Positions 1 through 4,750 of a DNA stretch of 12,585 nt are shown here, piece after piece. The position numbers were made by a program, and so were the translations under genes. Within the stretch, counting starts at the first letter, position 1; each line of letters opens with the position of its first letter. Source of the stretch: Bacilli bacterium (GTDB taxonomy: Bacteria > Bacillota_I > Bacilli_A > RF39 > UBA660); contig JAEDNL010000037.1 in assembly GCA_016302505.1 (NCBI GenBank), forward strand, positions 1 to 12,585, given 5' to 3'. The notes beneath the pieces were generated by a model. That model did not search any database. It worked only from the letters and a program-made list of their open reading frames with translations, and had not been told where the DNA came from.

Positions 1-64
1 CTTTTAATTTTTCGTGATTCTTTAATTTTAATAAAGTTAGTATATATATTGCTTCCTGTTCCAT
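1..64 (-). CDS. Start of an unknown small phage protein (cut by the window edge)
   Basis: The gene starts with ATG at 64-62 and stays open to the left edge, giving 21 codons (MEQEAIYILTLLKLKNHEKLK). Its ATG overlaps the TAA stop of the preceding gene in a TAATG junction, the arrangement used throughout this operon for translational coupling. The upstream Shine-Dalgarno is weak (AGAAGAT). The visible part looks alpha-helical, with leucines and lysines alternating. No family can be assigned from so short a fragment. Confidence 0.6.
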   Translation of the reverse strand, partial: MEQEAIYILTLLKLKNHEKLK

Positions 65-306
65 TATTCATCTTCTACTTTCTCTACTAAATCGGCTTTT
101 ATTAAGTCATTAACTCTTTTGCTTTCACCTAAATCTTTCATCATAAGAAATTTATAATCTGTGTCAATATCTCTTATTTCTCTTGTTTCTTTGTCAATAC
201 AAGTAATAATGTCATTGTTATATTTTCTTGAATATTCTCTTATATAACCAGTAAACCCATACTTCTCTAATTCTTTAAAATCTACATTATCTTTTATCTT
301 TAACAT
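64..306 (-). CDS. Small hypothetical phage protein, 80 aa
   Basis: The protein is acidic and lysine-rich and starts MLKIKDNVDFKELEKYGF. I chose the ATG at 306 because it lies 8 bases after a perfect AGGAGG. The longer reading from a GTG at 315 would start inside that Shine-Dalgarno. The gene overlaps the end of the winged-helix gene by 20 bases and ends in a TAATG junction with the next gene, so it is translated within the same operon. The N-terminal pattern (K-D-N-V-D-F-K-E-L-E-K-Y-G-F) resembles many short uncharacterised proteins of Bacillota phages. The middle (around ITCIDKETREI) looks like beta strands. I see no catalytic motif, membrane segment or signal peptide, and its function is unknown. 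Confidence 0.8.
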   Translation of the reverse strand: MLKIKDNVDFKELEKYGFTGYIREYSRKYNNDIITCIDKETREIRDIDTDYKFLMMKDLGESKRVNDLIKADLVEKVEDE

Positions 307-745
307 CTTCTTCACCTCCTAATATTGATTCTATACAATCCTTTTGATATTTTGTTAATTTAATACGCTTTTGACCGTTTAATCGTGCCTTATTGCGTAA
401 TATTGAATAATTTTTTAACATTTCAATTGCTCTTTTATATAAATGGTCTAATGTTTTACTTACTTCTTTTTGATTTGCTGCTACCCAATAGCCACCATTA
501 CTGCCTGCTTCACTACAAATTATTTTTTGTAATATTTCGCTTTCTCTTATCTCTTGTATATAACTTCTTAAGGTTTTATTATCAGTTATTCCAAACTCAC
601 TCATTAAAACATCTGCTTTAACCCTGTTTTTGTAGCCTCTAGCGTTTGTTTTTAAATAATTATATATTTTATATGCTAGTGGCTTTTCTTTCGGTAGAGG
701 AGGAAATTGAGCCTTTAATTCGTCTAATTCTTTATTCGTCATCAT
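287..745 (-). CDS. Winged-helix DNA-binding-like phage protein, 152 aa
   Basis: After a proline-rich start (FPPLPKEKP), residues about 24-92 read as a winged helix. A first helix (AYKIYNYLKTNA) is followed by a helix-turn-helix (VLMSEFGITDNKTLRSYIQEIRES) and then a wing with glycines and aromatic residues (GSNGGYWVA, about 82-90). The C-terminal half is a basic helix (about 96-140) ending in an acidic tail. This layout is seen in small phage proteins that act in replication or transcription control. That role is inference; only the fold-like pattern is seen. The gene starts MM, with AGAGGAGG upstream, and overlaps the zinc-ribbon gene by 14 bases and the next gene by 20. It could be the regulator that reads the twin palindromes at 1818 and 2338, but nothing here proves that. 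Confidence 0.72.
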   Translation of the reverse strand: MMTNKELDELKAQFPPLPKEKPLAYKIYNYLKTNARGYKNRVKADVLMSEFGITDNKTLRSYIQEIRESEILQKIICSEAGSNGGYWVAANQKEVSKTLDHLYKRAIEMLKNYSILRNKARLNGQKRIKLTKYQKDCIESILGGEEDVKDKR

Positions 746-1043
746 CTAAACTAGCCTCCTCTAACATAACATAATCGCAAAAACAATCTTTACTACAAAA
801 ACAATTTTCATCTTCACTATCAAAATATTTTGTTTGTAATATATTATCTAATACACGATAATAGTCATTAATAATTAGACTTCCACAATTACTACATTTT
901 AATTCTTTTAATTTAATGCTGCTACTATCACAATACGGACAATATTCATAATCAATAATTCCTGTTTGATTATCTGTCCCTATAACTTCTTTTTCAACCT
1001 TTGGATTCTCAAACTCCCTACCACAATCATTGCATTTATACAT
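732..1043 (-). CDS. Cys-rich zinc-ribbon phage protein, 103 aa
   Basis: The protein begins MYKCNDCGREF and carries three CxxC knuckles: Cys4/Cys7, Cys35/Cys38 (CPYC) and Cys50/Cys53 (CSNC). A further cluster follows at Cys81, Cys83, Cys87 and Cys89. The first two pairs match a zinc ribbon of the kind found in many short Bacillota phage proteins. The later cysteines could bind a second zinc. The C-terminus is very acidic (DDDE). Zinc ribbons usually bind nucleic acid or protein; no enzyme motif is visible, so the molecular role is open. Its Shine-Dalgarno (GGGAGG) lies inside the end of the preceding frameshifted gene, and its ATG overlaps the -1-frame stop of that gene in TAATG. Its translation could therefore depend on ribosomes arriving from the shifted frame. 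Confidence 0.8.
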   Translation of the reverse strand: MYKCNDCGREFENPKVEKEVIGTDNQTGIIDYEYCPYCDSSSIKLKELKCSNCGSLIINDYYRVLDNILQTKYFDSEDENCFCSKDCFCDYVMLEEASLDDDE

Positions 1044-1266
1044 TATCTTTTCCTCCCTTTTTTACTAGGTGCATAGCCTACGTAATAATCTATTAAATTA
1101 CCATACTTTTTTAATTGGTATCTTTCAATCATTAGGATTAATTCAGGTAAATAATTAAATTTACCGTGTTTTTTATAAATTTTTTAGTAAAATAACTTCT
1201 TCTAATGATTGGTGAATCTTTATACATATTAAAGTATATTTTTAATTTAAAATCCATTTCTGCCAT
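1043..1266 (-). CDS. Small phage protein read in two frames (programmed -1 frameshift or indel)
   Basis: From the ATG at 1266 (preceded by GGTGA) the zero frame encodes MAEMDFKLKIYFNMYK and onward for 42 residues, stopping at 1138. After residue 33 the -1 frame stays open for 41 more codons (HGKFNYLPELILMIERYQL and onward, ending KKGRKR) to a TAA at 1045-1043 that overlaps the next ATG. Joined at the A AAA AAC heptamer (1174-1168), the product is a basic protein of 74 residues. The downstream part has no Shine-Dalgarno of its own, so the two parts form one gene. Either the ribosome shifts by -1 or one A was lost from a run of seven, by mutation or sequencing error. I recognise no family; the content of basic and aromatic residues would suit nucleic-acid or protein binding. 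Confidence 0.65.
1146..1174 (-). promoter_or_regulatory. Candidate -1 ribosomal frameshift signal: slippery heptamer plus hairpin
   Basis: On the minus strand the heptamer A AAA AAC (1174-1168) sits in the right phase for X XXY YYZ slippage relative to the upstream frame. Two bases later comes a perfect 7-bp inverted repeat, GGTAAAT (1165-1159) and ATTTACC (1152-1146), with a 6-base loop. Against a functional signal: the spacer is shorter than the usual 5-9 bases, the stem is AU-rich, and A AAA AAC is not the most efficient heptamer in E. coli. Confidence 0.4.
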
Positions 1267-1270
1267 AAAG

Positions 1271-1423
1271 TCACCATACTAAATATAATACTATTAAATC
1301 TAATATCAATAAAATTAATAGTGTTATCATAACCCTTTTAGAGTAATTTTCTTTATAACAAATATTATGTTCTAATGCTCTATATTTCATTTTTAATAAT
1401 TCTATTTTCTTTTTCTTTTTCAT
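1271..1423 (-). CDS. Small single-pass membrane protein, 50 aa
   Basis: The protein starts MKKKKKIELLKMKYRALEHN and ends with a hydrophobic helix of about 18 residues (MITLLILLILDLIVLYLVW, about 32-50). A basic cytoplasmic N-terminus followed by a C-terminal anchor predicts N-in topology. The ATG (1423) overlaps the TGA stop of the upstream membrane protein gene in an ATGA junction, with GGTAGG before it, and its stop is 4 bases before the next gene. The tight spacing and the hydrophobic helix with no frame breaks support a real gene despite its size. Its function is unknown; two small membrane proteins side by side may act together at the host membrane. Confidence 0.72.
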   Translation of the reverse strand: MKKKKKIELLKMKYRALEHNICYKENYSKRVMITLLILLILDLIVLYLVW

Positions 1424-1638
1424 TTAGATAACCTACCTTTAAAATATTCAATTGTATTGCATAATACTATAGTAGCCAATACTAATACAATGCAACCAAA
1501 TGAAGTTAAAGTCACCGGTCTTAATGTAAAAAACGGTTTAATAAGTAATTCATAAAGTGTATCAACTACAACCATTAAACTTGATACAAATAACAACCCT
1601 TTTAATATAGCCCCCCAATTTAATCTTTTCTTTTTCAT
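1420..1638 (-). CDS. Two-helix small membrane protein, 72 aa
   Basis: The protein starts MKKKRLNWGAILKGLLFVSS and has two predicted membrane segments, about residues 10-30 (ILKGLLFVSSLMVVVDTLY) and 42-62 (LTSFGCIVLVLATIVLCN), joined by a short loop with prolines. Basic residues at both ends place both termini in the cytoplasm. The NWGAILKG start resembles common uncharacterised membrane proteins of Bacillota phages; this is recalled similarity, not a search result. The Shine-Dalgarno (AGGAGG) overlaps the stop of the 48-residue gene, and the gene ends in an ATGA overlap with the next membrane protein. It is not obviously a holin, because a holin sits in the lysis cassette elsewhere in the window. 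Confidence 0.82.
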   Translation of the reverse strand: MKKKRLNWGAILKGLLFVSSLMVVVDTLYELLIKPFFTLRPVTLTSFGCIVLVLATIVLCNTIEYFKGRLSK

Positions 1639-1646
1639 AAATCCTC

Positions 1647-1793
1647 CTATAAATACATTTCATTTTTTGGCGTGTAGGTTTTACCTGTAGCCTGATTAAA
1701 TAATAACATAATTCTATTACCAACGGTAAATGGTATATAACCTTTATCATTGATTAATTTTTCTACTTTCTTAATTTCTAATAGTTTTATCAT
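1647..1793 (-). CDS. Small hypothetical phage protein, 48 aa, first gene of its operon
   Basis: The gene runs from ATG at 1793 to TAG at 1647-1649. It encodes MIKLLEIKKVEKLINDKG at its N-terminus and ends KTYTPKNEMYL. The start is marked by a near-perfect Shine-Dalgarno, GTAGGAGGTGATAGT. It is the first gene after the promoter at 1815-1843, with a short leader of about 20 bases, and ends 8 bases before the next gene, whose ribosome site overlaps its end. A competing frame over 1562-1750 has no ribosome site and would overlap two genes. The N-terminus looks helical and the middle (YIPFTVGNRIMLL) strand-like. The function is unknown. Confidence 0.75.
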   Translation of the reverse strand: MIKLLEIKKVEKLINDKGYIPFTVGNRIMLLFNQATGKTYTPKNEMYL

Positions 1794-1814
1794 ACTATCA
1801 CCTCCTACAACTAT

Positions 1815-1843
1815 ATCTTACCATAAATGGTAATACAATGCAA
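1815..1843 (-). promoter_or_regulatory. Promoter with internal palindromic operator (second copy)
   Basis: On the minus strand the -35 is TTGCAT (1843-1838) and the -10 is TAAGAT (1820-1815), with 17 bases between. The palindrome TTACCAT-N2-ATGGTAA (1818-1833) fills the spacer and touches the -10. The segment 1807-1835 matches 2327-2355 at 27 of 29 positions. The promoter faces the 48-residue gene and the operon after it. A protein bound here would cover the RNA polymerase site, so repression is the simplest reading. Confidence 0.75.
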
Positions 1844-1882
1844 TTATAAACTATTAAATTTTACATCATTTTACACTATTTT

Positions 1883-2080
1883 TTAATTATTCCAATTTAT
1901 TTGTATATTTCTTTCTTTAATTTCTTTTTCTAACATTTCTAAATATACTTTTTCTTTTTTTCCTAAATGATTCTCACGTGGCTTATAATATTTATATGCT
2001 TCTATTACAGGTTTATTGTCTGCCTTATCGCAAATATCACGTATTTCATTTAACCAACTTAAATCAATTATTCTTGTCAT
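1883..2080 (-). CDS. Small hypothetical phage protein, 65 aa
   Basis: The gene starts MTRIIDLSWLNEIRDICDKA after a clear TTGGAGGTGA ribosome site and ends NIQINWNN. The protein is charged and mostly helical, with a lysine/glutamate-rich stretch (GKKEKVYLEMLEKEIKERN, about residues 40-58) that could form a short coiled coil. It is the second gene after the promoter at 2335-2363, 23 bases after the preceding gene. A run of bases without a clear terminator separates it from the next promoter, so some read-through into the following operon is possible. No family or motif is recognised. Confidence 0.75.
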   Translation of the reverse strand: MTRIIDLSWLNEIRDICDKADNKPVIEAYKYYKPRENHLGKKEKVYLEMLEKEIKERNIQINWNN

Positions 2081-2103
2081 TGTTTCACCTCCAATAATTA
2101 ATT

Positions 2104-2292
2104 TTAATATTCACCGTTGTATATAACTTCTTTTAATTCGTAAATATGTATTCTTACTTCATCTTTATTAAGATTAGATTTTTCTACCATTTCAATTGCA
2201 AATTTTTTAATTTCACTTGCACTTATATATTTGTAATATTCTTTAATTTCACCTGTCACTATATTTTGAAATGATATTACGTAATACTTCAT
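2104..2292 (-). CDS. Small hypothetical phage protein, 62 aa
   Basis: The protein starts MKYYVISFQNIVTGEIKEYY. A likely beta hairpin (about residues 2-20) is followed by a helix (SEIKKFAIEMVEKSNLNKD) and a strand (EVRIHIYELKEVIY), a small alpha/beta layout. The start follows AGAGGAGG by 7 bases. It is the first gene after the promoter at 2335-2363, and its leader begins with an inverted repeat. It belongs to the early or control side of the phage rather than the tail block, because it lies after the lysis terminator and has its own regulated promoter. The function is unknown; a small DNA- or protein-binding role is only a guess. Confidence 0.75.
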   Translation of the reverse strand: MKYYVISFQNIVTGEIKEYYKYISASEIKKFAIEMVEKSNLNKDEVRIHIYELKEVIYNGEY

Positions 2293-2306
2293 TATCTTAC
2301 CTCCTC

Positions 2307-2329
2307 TGTCACTATTATTCCCTGTGACA
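2307..2329 (-). promoter_or_regulatory. Inverted repeat at the expected transcription start
   Basis: The arms TGTCAC (2329-2324) and GTGACA (2312-2307) are perfect and separated by 11 bases. They lie directly between the -10 and the ribosome site (2304-2298), so they cover the expected +1. They could be a second operator or a weak 5' hairpin in the mRNA. The second promoter of this family lacks it. Confidence 0.45.
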
Positions 2330-2334
2330 ATTAT

Positions 2335-2363
2335 ATCTTACCATATATGGTAATAATAGTCAA
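2335..2363 (-). promoter_or_regulatory. Promoter with internal palindromic operator (first copy)
   Basis: On the minus strand the -35 is TTGACT (2363-2358) and the -10 is TAAGAT (2340-2335), with 17 bases between. The perfect 16-base palindrome TTACCATATATGGTAA (2338-2353) lies in the spacer and overlaps the -10. The promoter starts a new transcription unit just after the late terminator. Its palindrome arms are identical to those of the promoter at 1815-1843, so both are probably read by the same DNA-binding protein. Confidence 0.8.
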
Positions 2364-2390
2364 GCATTTTTGATAAATTTGTCCTAAAAA

Positions 2391-2432
2391 ATGTAAAAAA
2401 AATTAAAAAAGCCCATAAATTAAGGCTTTTTT
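2391..2432 (-). terminator. Rho-independent terminator of the tail/lysis block
   Basis: On the minus strand AAAAAAGCC (2432-2424) pairs with GGCTTTTTT (2413-2405) over a 10-base loop, and a T-rich run follows. The stop codon of the HNH-like gene (2422-2420) lies in the loop. It separates the late genes from the next promoter, whose -35 starts 28 bases later. The stem is symmetric, so it may also stop transcription from the other side. Confidence 0.85.
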
Positions 2433-2710
2433 GTATATCTTTTTTCTAATATTTTTTTATTTTCCCTGATAATTTCCATACGTCTATCATATTCAGGGTG
2501 ATTATCTAATTCTAATTTATGTAATTCAACGTGTGTATCTTTACTTAATAGATAACTTTCTTCATAGATAGTATGATGAGTAAGTCTAAATGGGGGGTCG
2601 TGATGTAATTGTAATTTTTCTTTTGCGAATATTTCCATATTATACATATCTACCCTACCACATTTTAAAAACAATTGAAGTTTTACTGCTTTAGACCCAC
2701 TTCTACTCAT
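2420..2710 (-). CDS. Small HNH-like nuclease family protein, 96 aa
   Basis: The core reads LQLHHDPPFRLTHHTIYEES (about residues 33-52), followed by LLSKDTHVELHKLE (about 54-67). His36/His37-Asp38, His45/His46 and His60/His64 fit the beta-beta-alpha metal arrangement of HNH nucleases in a divergent form. There is only one Cys (17), so the zinc knuckles of many HNH proteins are missing. Phage HNH proteins often help terminase during DNA packaging, or are homing enzymes. This one ends the lysis block rather than lying next to an intron, which favours a phage-encoded accessory nuclease (inference). AAAGGTGA precedes the ATG, and the gene starts 15 bases after the lysin stop. The end of the protein (KKP) is encoded within the terminator stem. 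Confidence 0.6.
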   Translation of the reverse strand: MSRSGSKAVKLQLFLKCGRVDMYNMEIFAKEKLQLHHDPPFRLTHHTIYEESYLLSKDTHVELHKLELDNHPEYDRRMEIIRENKKILEKRYTKKP

Positions 2711-2725
2711 AATATCACCTTTATA

Positions 2726-3517
2726 TTATGATAAATCCTTTATGGCTTTATCTATTTTTTCTTTTAATTTAGAATTTTCTTCTGTAAGTTTTTTATTCTT
2801 TTCTACTTCTTCTTCATATAATATTTTATAATCAGTAGGTTTAGGCTCTACAATACAATCATCATTTACCCAACCTATATTACCATTATCAAGTAAATAA
2901 GGATTCCTTGCTCCCTCTACTATCTTTGTTATTGTTCCTTTAGTAATTTTTGGAGTTAATTTTTCTGTTGACATACTGCTAACATATACTCCGTTAATTT
3001 CTACTACTTCACTAACTTTATGCTTCATAGATTTTTCCTCCTCATAATCTATATATGATAATTCACCGTGTTGCTGCCAATAACCACAATAATTATTTCC
3101 TTTATGTCTTGCTCCGTTTTCATCTACTGTAGATATTTGAGTGCAATAATTCCACGCAGCAGTGCTCTCTACTACTTGTCTATTACCTATATAAACTCCA
3201 ACGTGTCCTCCCATATGTAGAATCTCACCAACTTTAATATTTTTAAAATCAGTAGATACTTTGGTACATCTTTTCATAATTTGGTCTGCGTTATCATCAT
3301 ATACACCGTTTGAAGCATATACTGCTCCTCCGTGTGATGCCGATTTATTAAAATTAAAGCCCCATAAAATTCCTTTAATCATACAAACACAATCCATATT
3401 CCATTTTGACCCGTTCCATTTACACCACGCACCACCTGATACGCTATAATAAACTGTAGGTGAATTGGCTATTGCAATACATATATCAACGAATTGTTTT
3501 GCTTTCATTACTGCCAT
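2726..3517 (-). CDS. Endolysin: NlpC/P60-like cysteine peptidase/amidase with SH3-like domain, 263 aa
   Basis: This enzyme should cut host peptidoglycan at the end of infection. Residues about 1-155 form a Cys/His domain: Asp42-Cys43 in WNMDCVCMIKGILWG starts the catalytic helix, His105 lies in GGHVGVYIG, and Glu117 in VVEST is a candidate third residue. Cys45 could be an alternative nucleophile. Residues about 168-224 resemble a bacterial SH3 wall-binding domain, with the characteristic end GNIGWVNDDCIVEP. The last 33 residues are a leucine-spaced coiled coil, which may hold a dimer together. There is no signal peptide, so export depends on the holin. I chose the ATG at 3517 because GGGGAG sits 8 bases before it and it follows the holin stop by one base; a start at 3535 would lie inside the holin gene. 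Confidence 0.87.
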   Translation of the reverse strand: MAVMKAKQFVDICIAIANSPTVYYSVSGGAWCKWNGSKWNMDCVCMIKGILWGFNFNKSASHGGAVYASNGVYDDNADQIMKRCTKVSTDFKNIKVGEILHMGGHVGVYIGNRQVVESTAAWNYCTQISTVDENGARHKGNNYCGYWQQHGELSYIDYEEEKSMKHKVSEVVEINGVYVSSMSTEKLTPKITKGTITKIVEGARNPYLLDNGNIGWVNDDCIVEPKPTDYKILYEEEVEKNKKLTEENSKLKEKIDKAIKDLS

Positions 3518-3518
3518 A

Positions 3519-3725
3519 TTATTTACTCCCCTCATCTTTAACTTCTGGTAGTCCTGCTATTGATGTTAATATACTTAATATTCCTGCTAATAGGCTACTA
3601 CTACCTACCATAATCCAATTAACATCACCCATAACTGCACTTGTTCCTATTGTAGCAATTGCAGTTTGTGCTACGGTTTTAATTGCTCTAATCAATGCTG
3701 CTTTTAACCACTTTGAAAATTTCAT
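3519..3725 (-). CDS. Phage holin, r1t-like family, 68 aa
   Basis: Holins oligomerise in the cytoplasmic membrane and open it so that the lysin can reach the cell wall. The protein has a basic amphipathic N-terminus (MKFSKWLKAALIRAIKTVAQ), a first membrane segment (about 15-33, TVAQTAIATIGTSAVMG), the typical DVNW turn, and a second segment (about 39-60, MVGSSSLLAGILSILTSIAG), then a charged tail (LPEVKDEGSK). Length, the W at the turn and the GLPEV end match the r1t-type holin family as I recall it. It follows the membrane/coiled-coil protein by one base and precedes the lysin by one base, the classical order of a lysis cassette. CGAGGTG serves as ribosome site. Confidence 0.88.
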   Translation of the reverse strand: MKFSKWLKAALIRAIKTVAQTAIATIGTSAVMGDVNWIMVGSSSLLAGILSILTSIAGLPEVKDEGSK

Positions 3726-3726
3726 T

Positions 3727-3933
3727 TTAACACCTCGCTTTCAAATCTTTAATATCTTCTTTTATATACTTAATGTCATCTTCTATTCTAAAAGTTCGTT
3801 CTACTACTGAATTATGCTTTTCAACCTTCTTTTCTAACTGTTGTATTCGCCACTTAATCAAACTCATGCCTGTAAACGAACCTATGCAAGTTCCTAGAAA
3901 AGATATTAATGCTACTAAAATCGTGTCGTTCAT
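3727..3933 (-). CDS. Membrane-anchored coiled-coil lysis accessory protein (XhlA-like), 68 aa
   Basis: The protein has one N-terminal membrane segment (about residues 4-24, TILVALISFLGTCIGSFTGM) followed by a charged coiled coil (about 28-66, QQLEKKVEKHNSVVERTF and IEDDIKYIKEDIKDLKA). This is the layout of haemolysin XhlA-type and similar proteins that accompany holins in Gram-positive phages, although XhlA usually has its membrane segment at the other end. The family assignment is therefore tentative. I chose the ATG at 3933 because GAAAGGGG lies before it and it starts 4 bases after the upstream stop; the longer version from 3969 would overlap the tail gene without a ribosome site. It probably assists holin timing or anchoring. 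Confidence 0.7.
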   Translation of the reverse strand: MNDTILVALISFLGTCIGSFTGMSLIKWRIQQLEKKVEKHNSVVERTFRIEDDIKYIKEDIKDLKARC

Positions 3934-3937
3934 ATAT

Positions 3938-4459
3938 TTATACCCCTTTCTTCCAAGTATTATTAACACCTAGATAAACTTTACACTTCTTCCATGAACC
4001 ATTAACCCCTAAATAAGCCTTTGCTTTTTTATATTCTCCATTTACTCCAATTCTTAATATTCCTATGTCATAAGGAGGTAATGTTGCAGTACCTGAAGCA
4101 GTATTGTTCCACCCCCAGTTAGGCATATTGAGATAAGCACTAGCACTTATACTTTTTGTTCCATCTTCATTATGTTCTACCCAAGCCTCAGTAGTAGCAA
4201 AGGTATATTCTCCTGATGGTACATTAGTACATGAACCACTTACTTGACTTGCTGAAGTTCCGTTAACATTACCATTTCCTCCTACATCGGCAATATAAGT
4301 ATTTCCACTATAATAGGCTCGTGCTTGATATTGTACCTTTGTTCTATTATTATCCTCATCTCTTTCGGAATATTTAGCATATATTCTTACATATAAGTCT
4401 CCATAAGAATTTCCTAAATAAGCCTGATTAAGCATTTGATAATTAGTCGTTAATTCCAT
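3938..4459 (-). CDS. Tail-tip structural protein with C-terminal GVNG repeats, 173 aa
   Basis: The N-terminal part (about 1-127) is a beta-rich domain rich in Ser, Thr, Asn, Gly and Tyr. The segment with HNEDGTKSISASAYLN and the closing SGTATLP resemble the DUF859-like domain of streptococcal siphovirus tail proteins (recalled similarity). Residues about 137-171 hold three repeats of 13 residues, of the form GVNG-x-(W/Y)-KK-x-K-x-(Y)L, which are typical of phage fibre tips. The protein probably sits at the tail end and may contact the host surface. The start is marked by TAGGAGTGA, and the gene lies 12 bases after the preceding tail gene and 4 bases before the lysis accessory. A carbohydrate-binding role is possible but not shown. 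Confidence 0.72.
   Translation of the reverse strand: MELTTNYQMLNQAYLGNSYGDLYVRIYAKYSERDEDNNRTKVQYQARAYYSGNTYIADVGGNGNVNGTSASQVSGSCTNVPSGEYTFATTEAWVEHNEDGTKSISASAYLNMPNWGWNNTASGTATLPPYDIGILRIGVNGEYKKAKAYLGVNGSWKKCKVYLGVNNTWKKGV
3947..4051 (-). repeat. Three 13-codon tandem repeats in the tail-tip gene
   Basis: The units begin at IGVNGEYKK, LGVNGSWKK and LGVNNTWKK. The aromatic residue and the KK pair are kept in all three, while the DNA has diverged at several positions. Such repeats can change in number and are often found in fibre tips. Confidence 0.75.
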
Positions 4460-4471
4460 TTCATATCACTC

Positions 4472-4750
4472 CTAATTATACAACAAGAATATTTGTCCAT
4501 TTACAACGGTTGATGGTAAACTTGTACCACTCACTATATTATCTTGCTTGTTATTTTCTAAATTAAATATAGATTGAGAATATTGACCATTTAATGTTTT
4601 TTGATTATTAGAAAATTCATTATATTCATCTACATTAGCATTTGTGATATTCTTGATAGAATTCATATCACTTGCATTACATTTATTAACATCTGGTACA
4701 CTTGCATTTGTATTTAATGCCACTTTATCGGCATATGATAATTTTTGCAT
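4472..4750 (-). CDS. Short tail-fibre-like protein, 92 aa
   Basis: The protein starts MQKLSYADKVALNTNASVPD and continues NKCNASDMNSIKNITNANVDEYN. The NKxNAxDMNxIKN pattern is familiar from the N-termini of tail-fibre and baseplate proteins of Clostridium- and Lactobacillus-type phages, where it precedes a helical shaft (recalled similarity). Its end, VVNGQIFLLYN, resembles the last strand of such proteins. It could be a small trimeric fibre adaptor. It begins in a TAATG overlap with the stop of the 622-residue gene, with GGAGGTG upstream, so the two are translationally coupled and probably made in matched amounts. No enzyme motif is present. Confidence 0.65.
   Translation of the reverse strand: MQKLSYADKVALNTNASVPDVNKCNASDMNSIKNITNANVDEYNEFSNNQKTLNGQYSQSIFNLENNKQDNIVSGTSLPSTVVNGQIFLLYN

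Noticed and set aside
64..315. GTG start at 315 for the 80-residue protein
   Set aside because: The GTG is part of the AGGAGGTG ribosome site itself; the ATG at 306 is correctly spaced.
385..621. 78-codon plus-strand frame, Leu/Phe-rich
   Set aside because: It is antisense to the winged-helix gene. The Leu/Phe content is what Lys/Glu/Asn codons give on the other strand.
1562..1750. 62-codon minus-strand frame (starts MIKVIYHLPL)
   Set aside because: It has no ribosome site and overlaps the 48-residue gene and the two-helix membrane gene, both of which have strong Shine-Dalgarno sequences and coupled junctions.
1846..1882. Terminator between the 65-residue gene and the second promoter
   Set aside because: The sequence is AT-rich with a short direct repeat (TGTAAAAT-like) but no stable stem followed by a T-run.
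3460..3810. 116-codon plus-strand frame with hydrophobic stretches
   Set aside because: It is antisense to the holin and lysin genes, whose low-complexity hydrophobic codons give a hydrophobic mirror reading. It has no plus-strand ribosome site or operon context.
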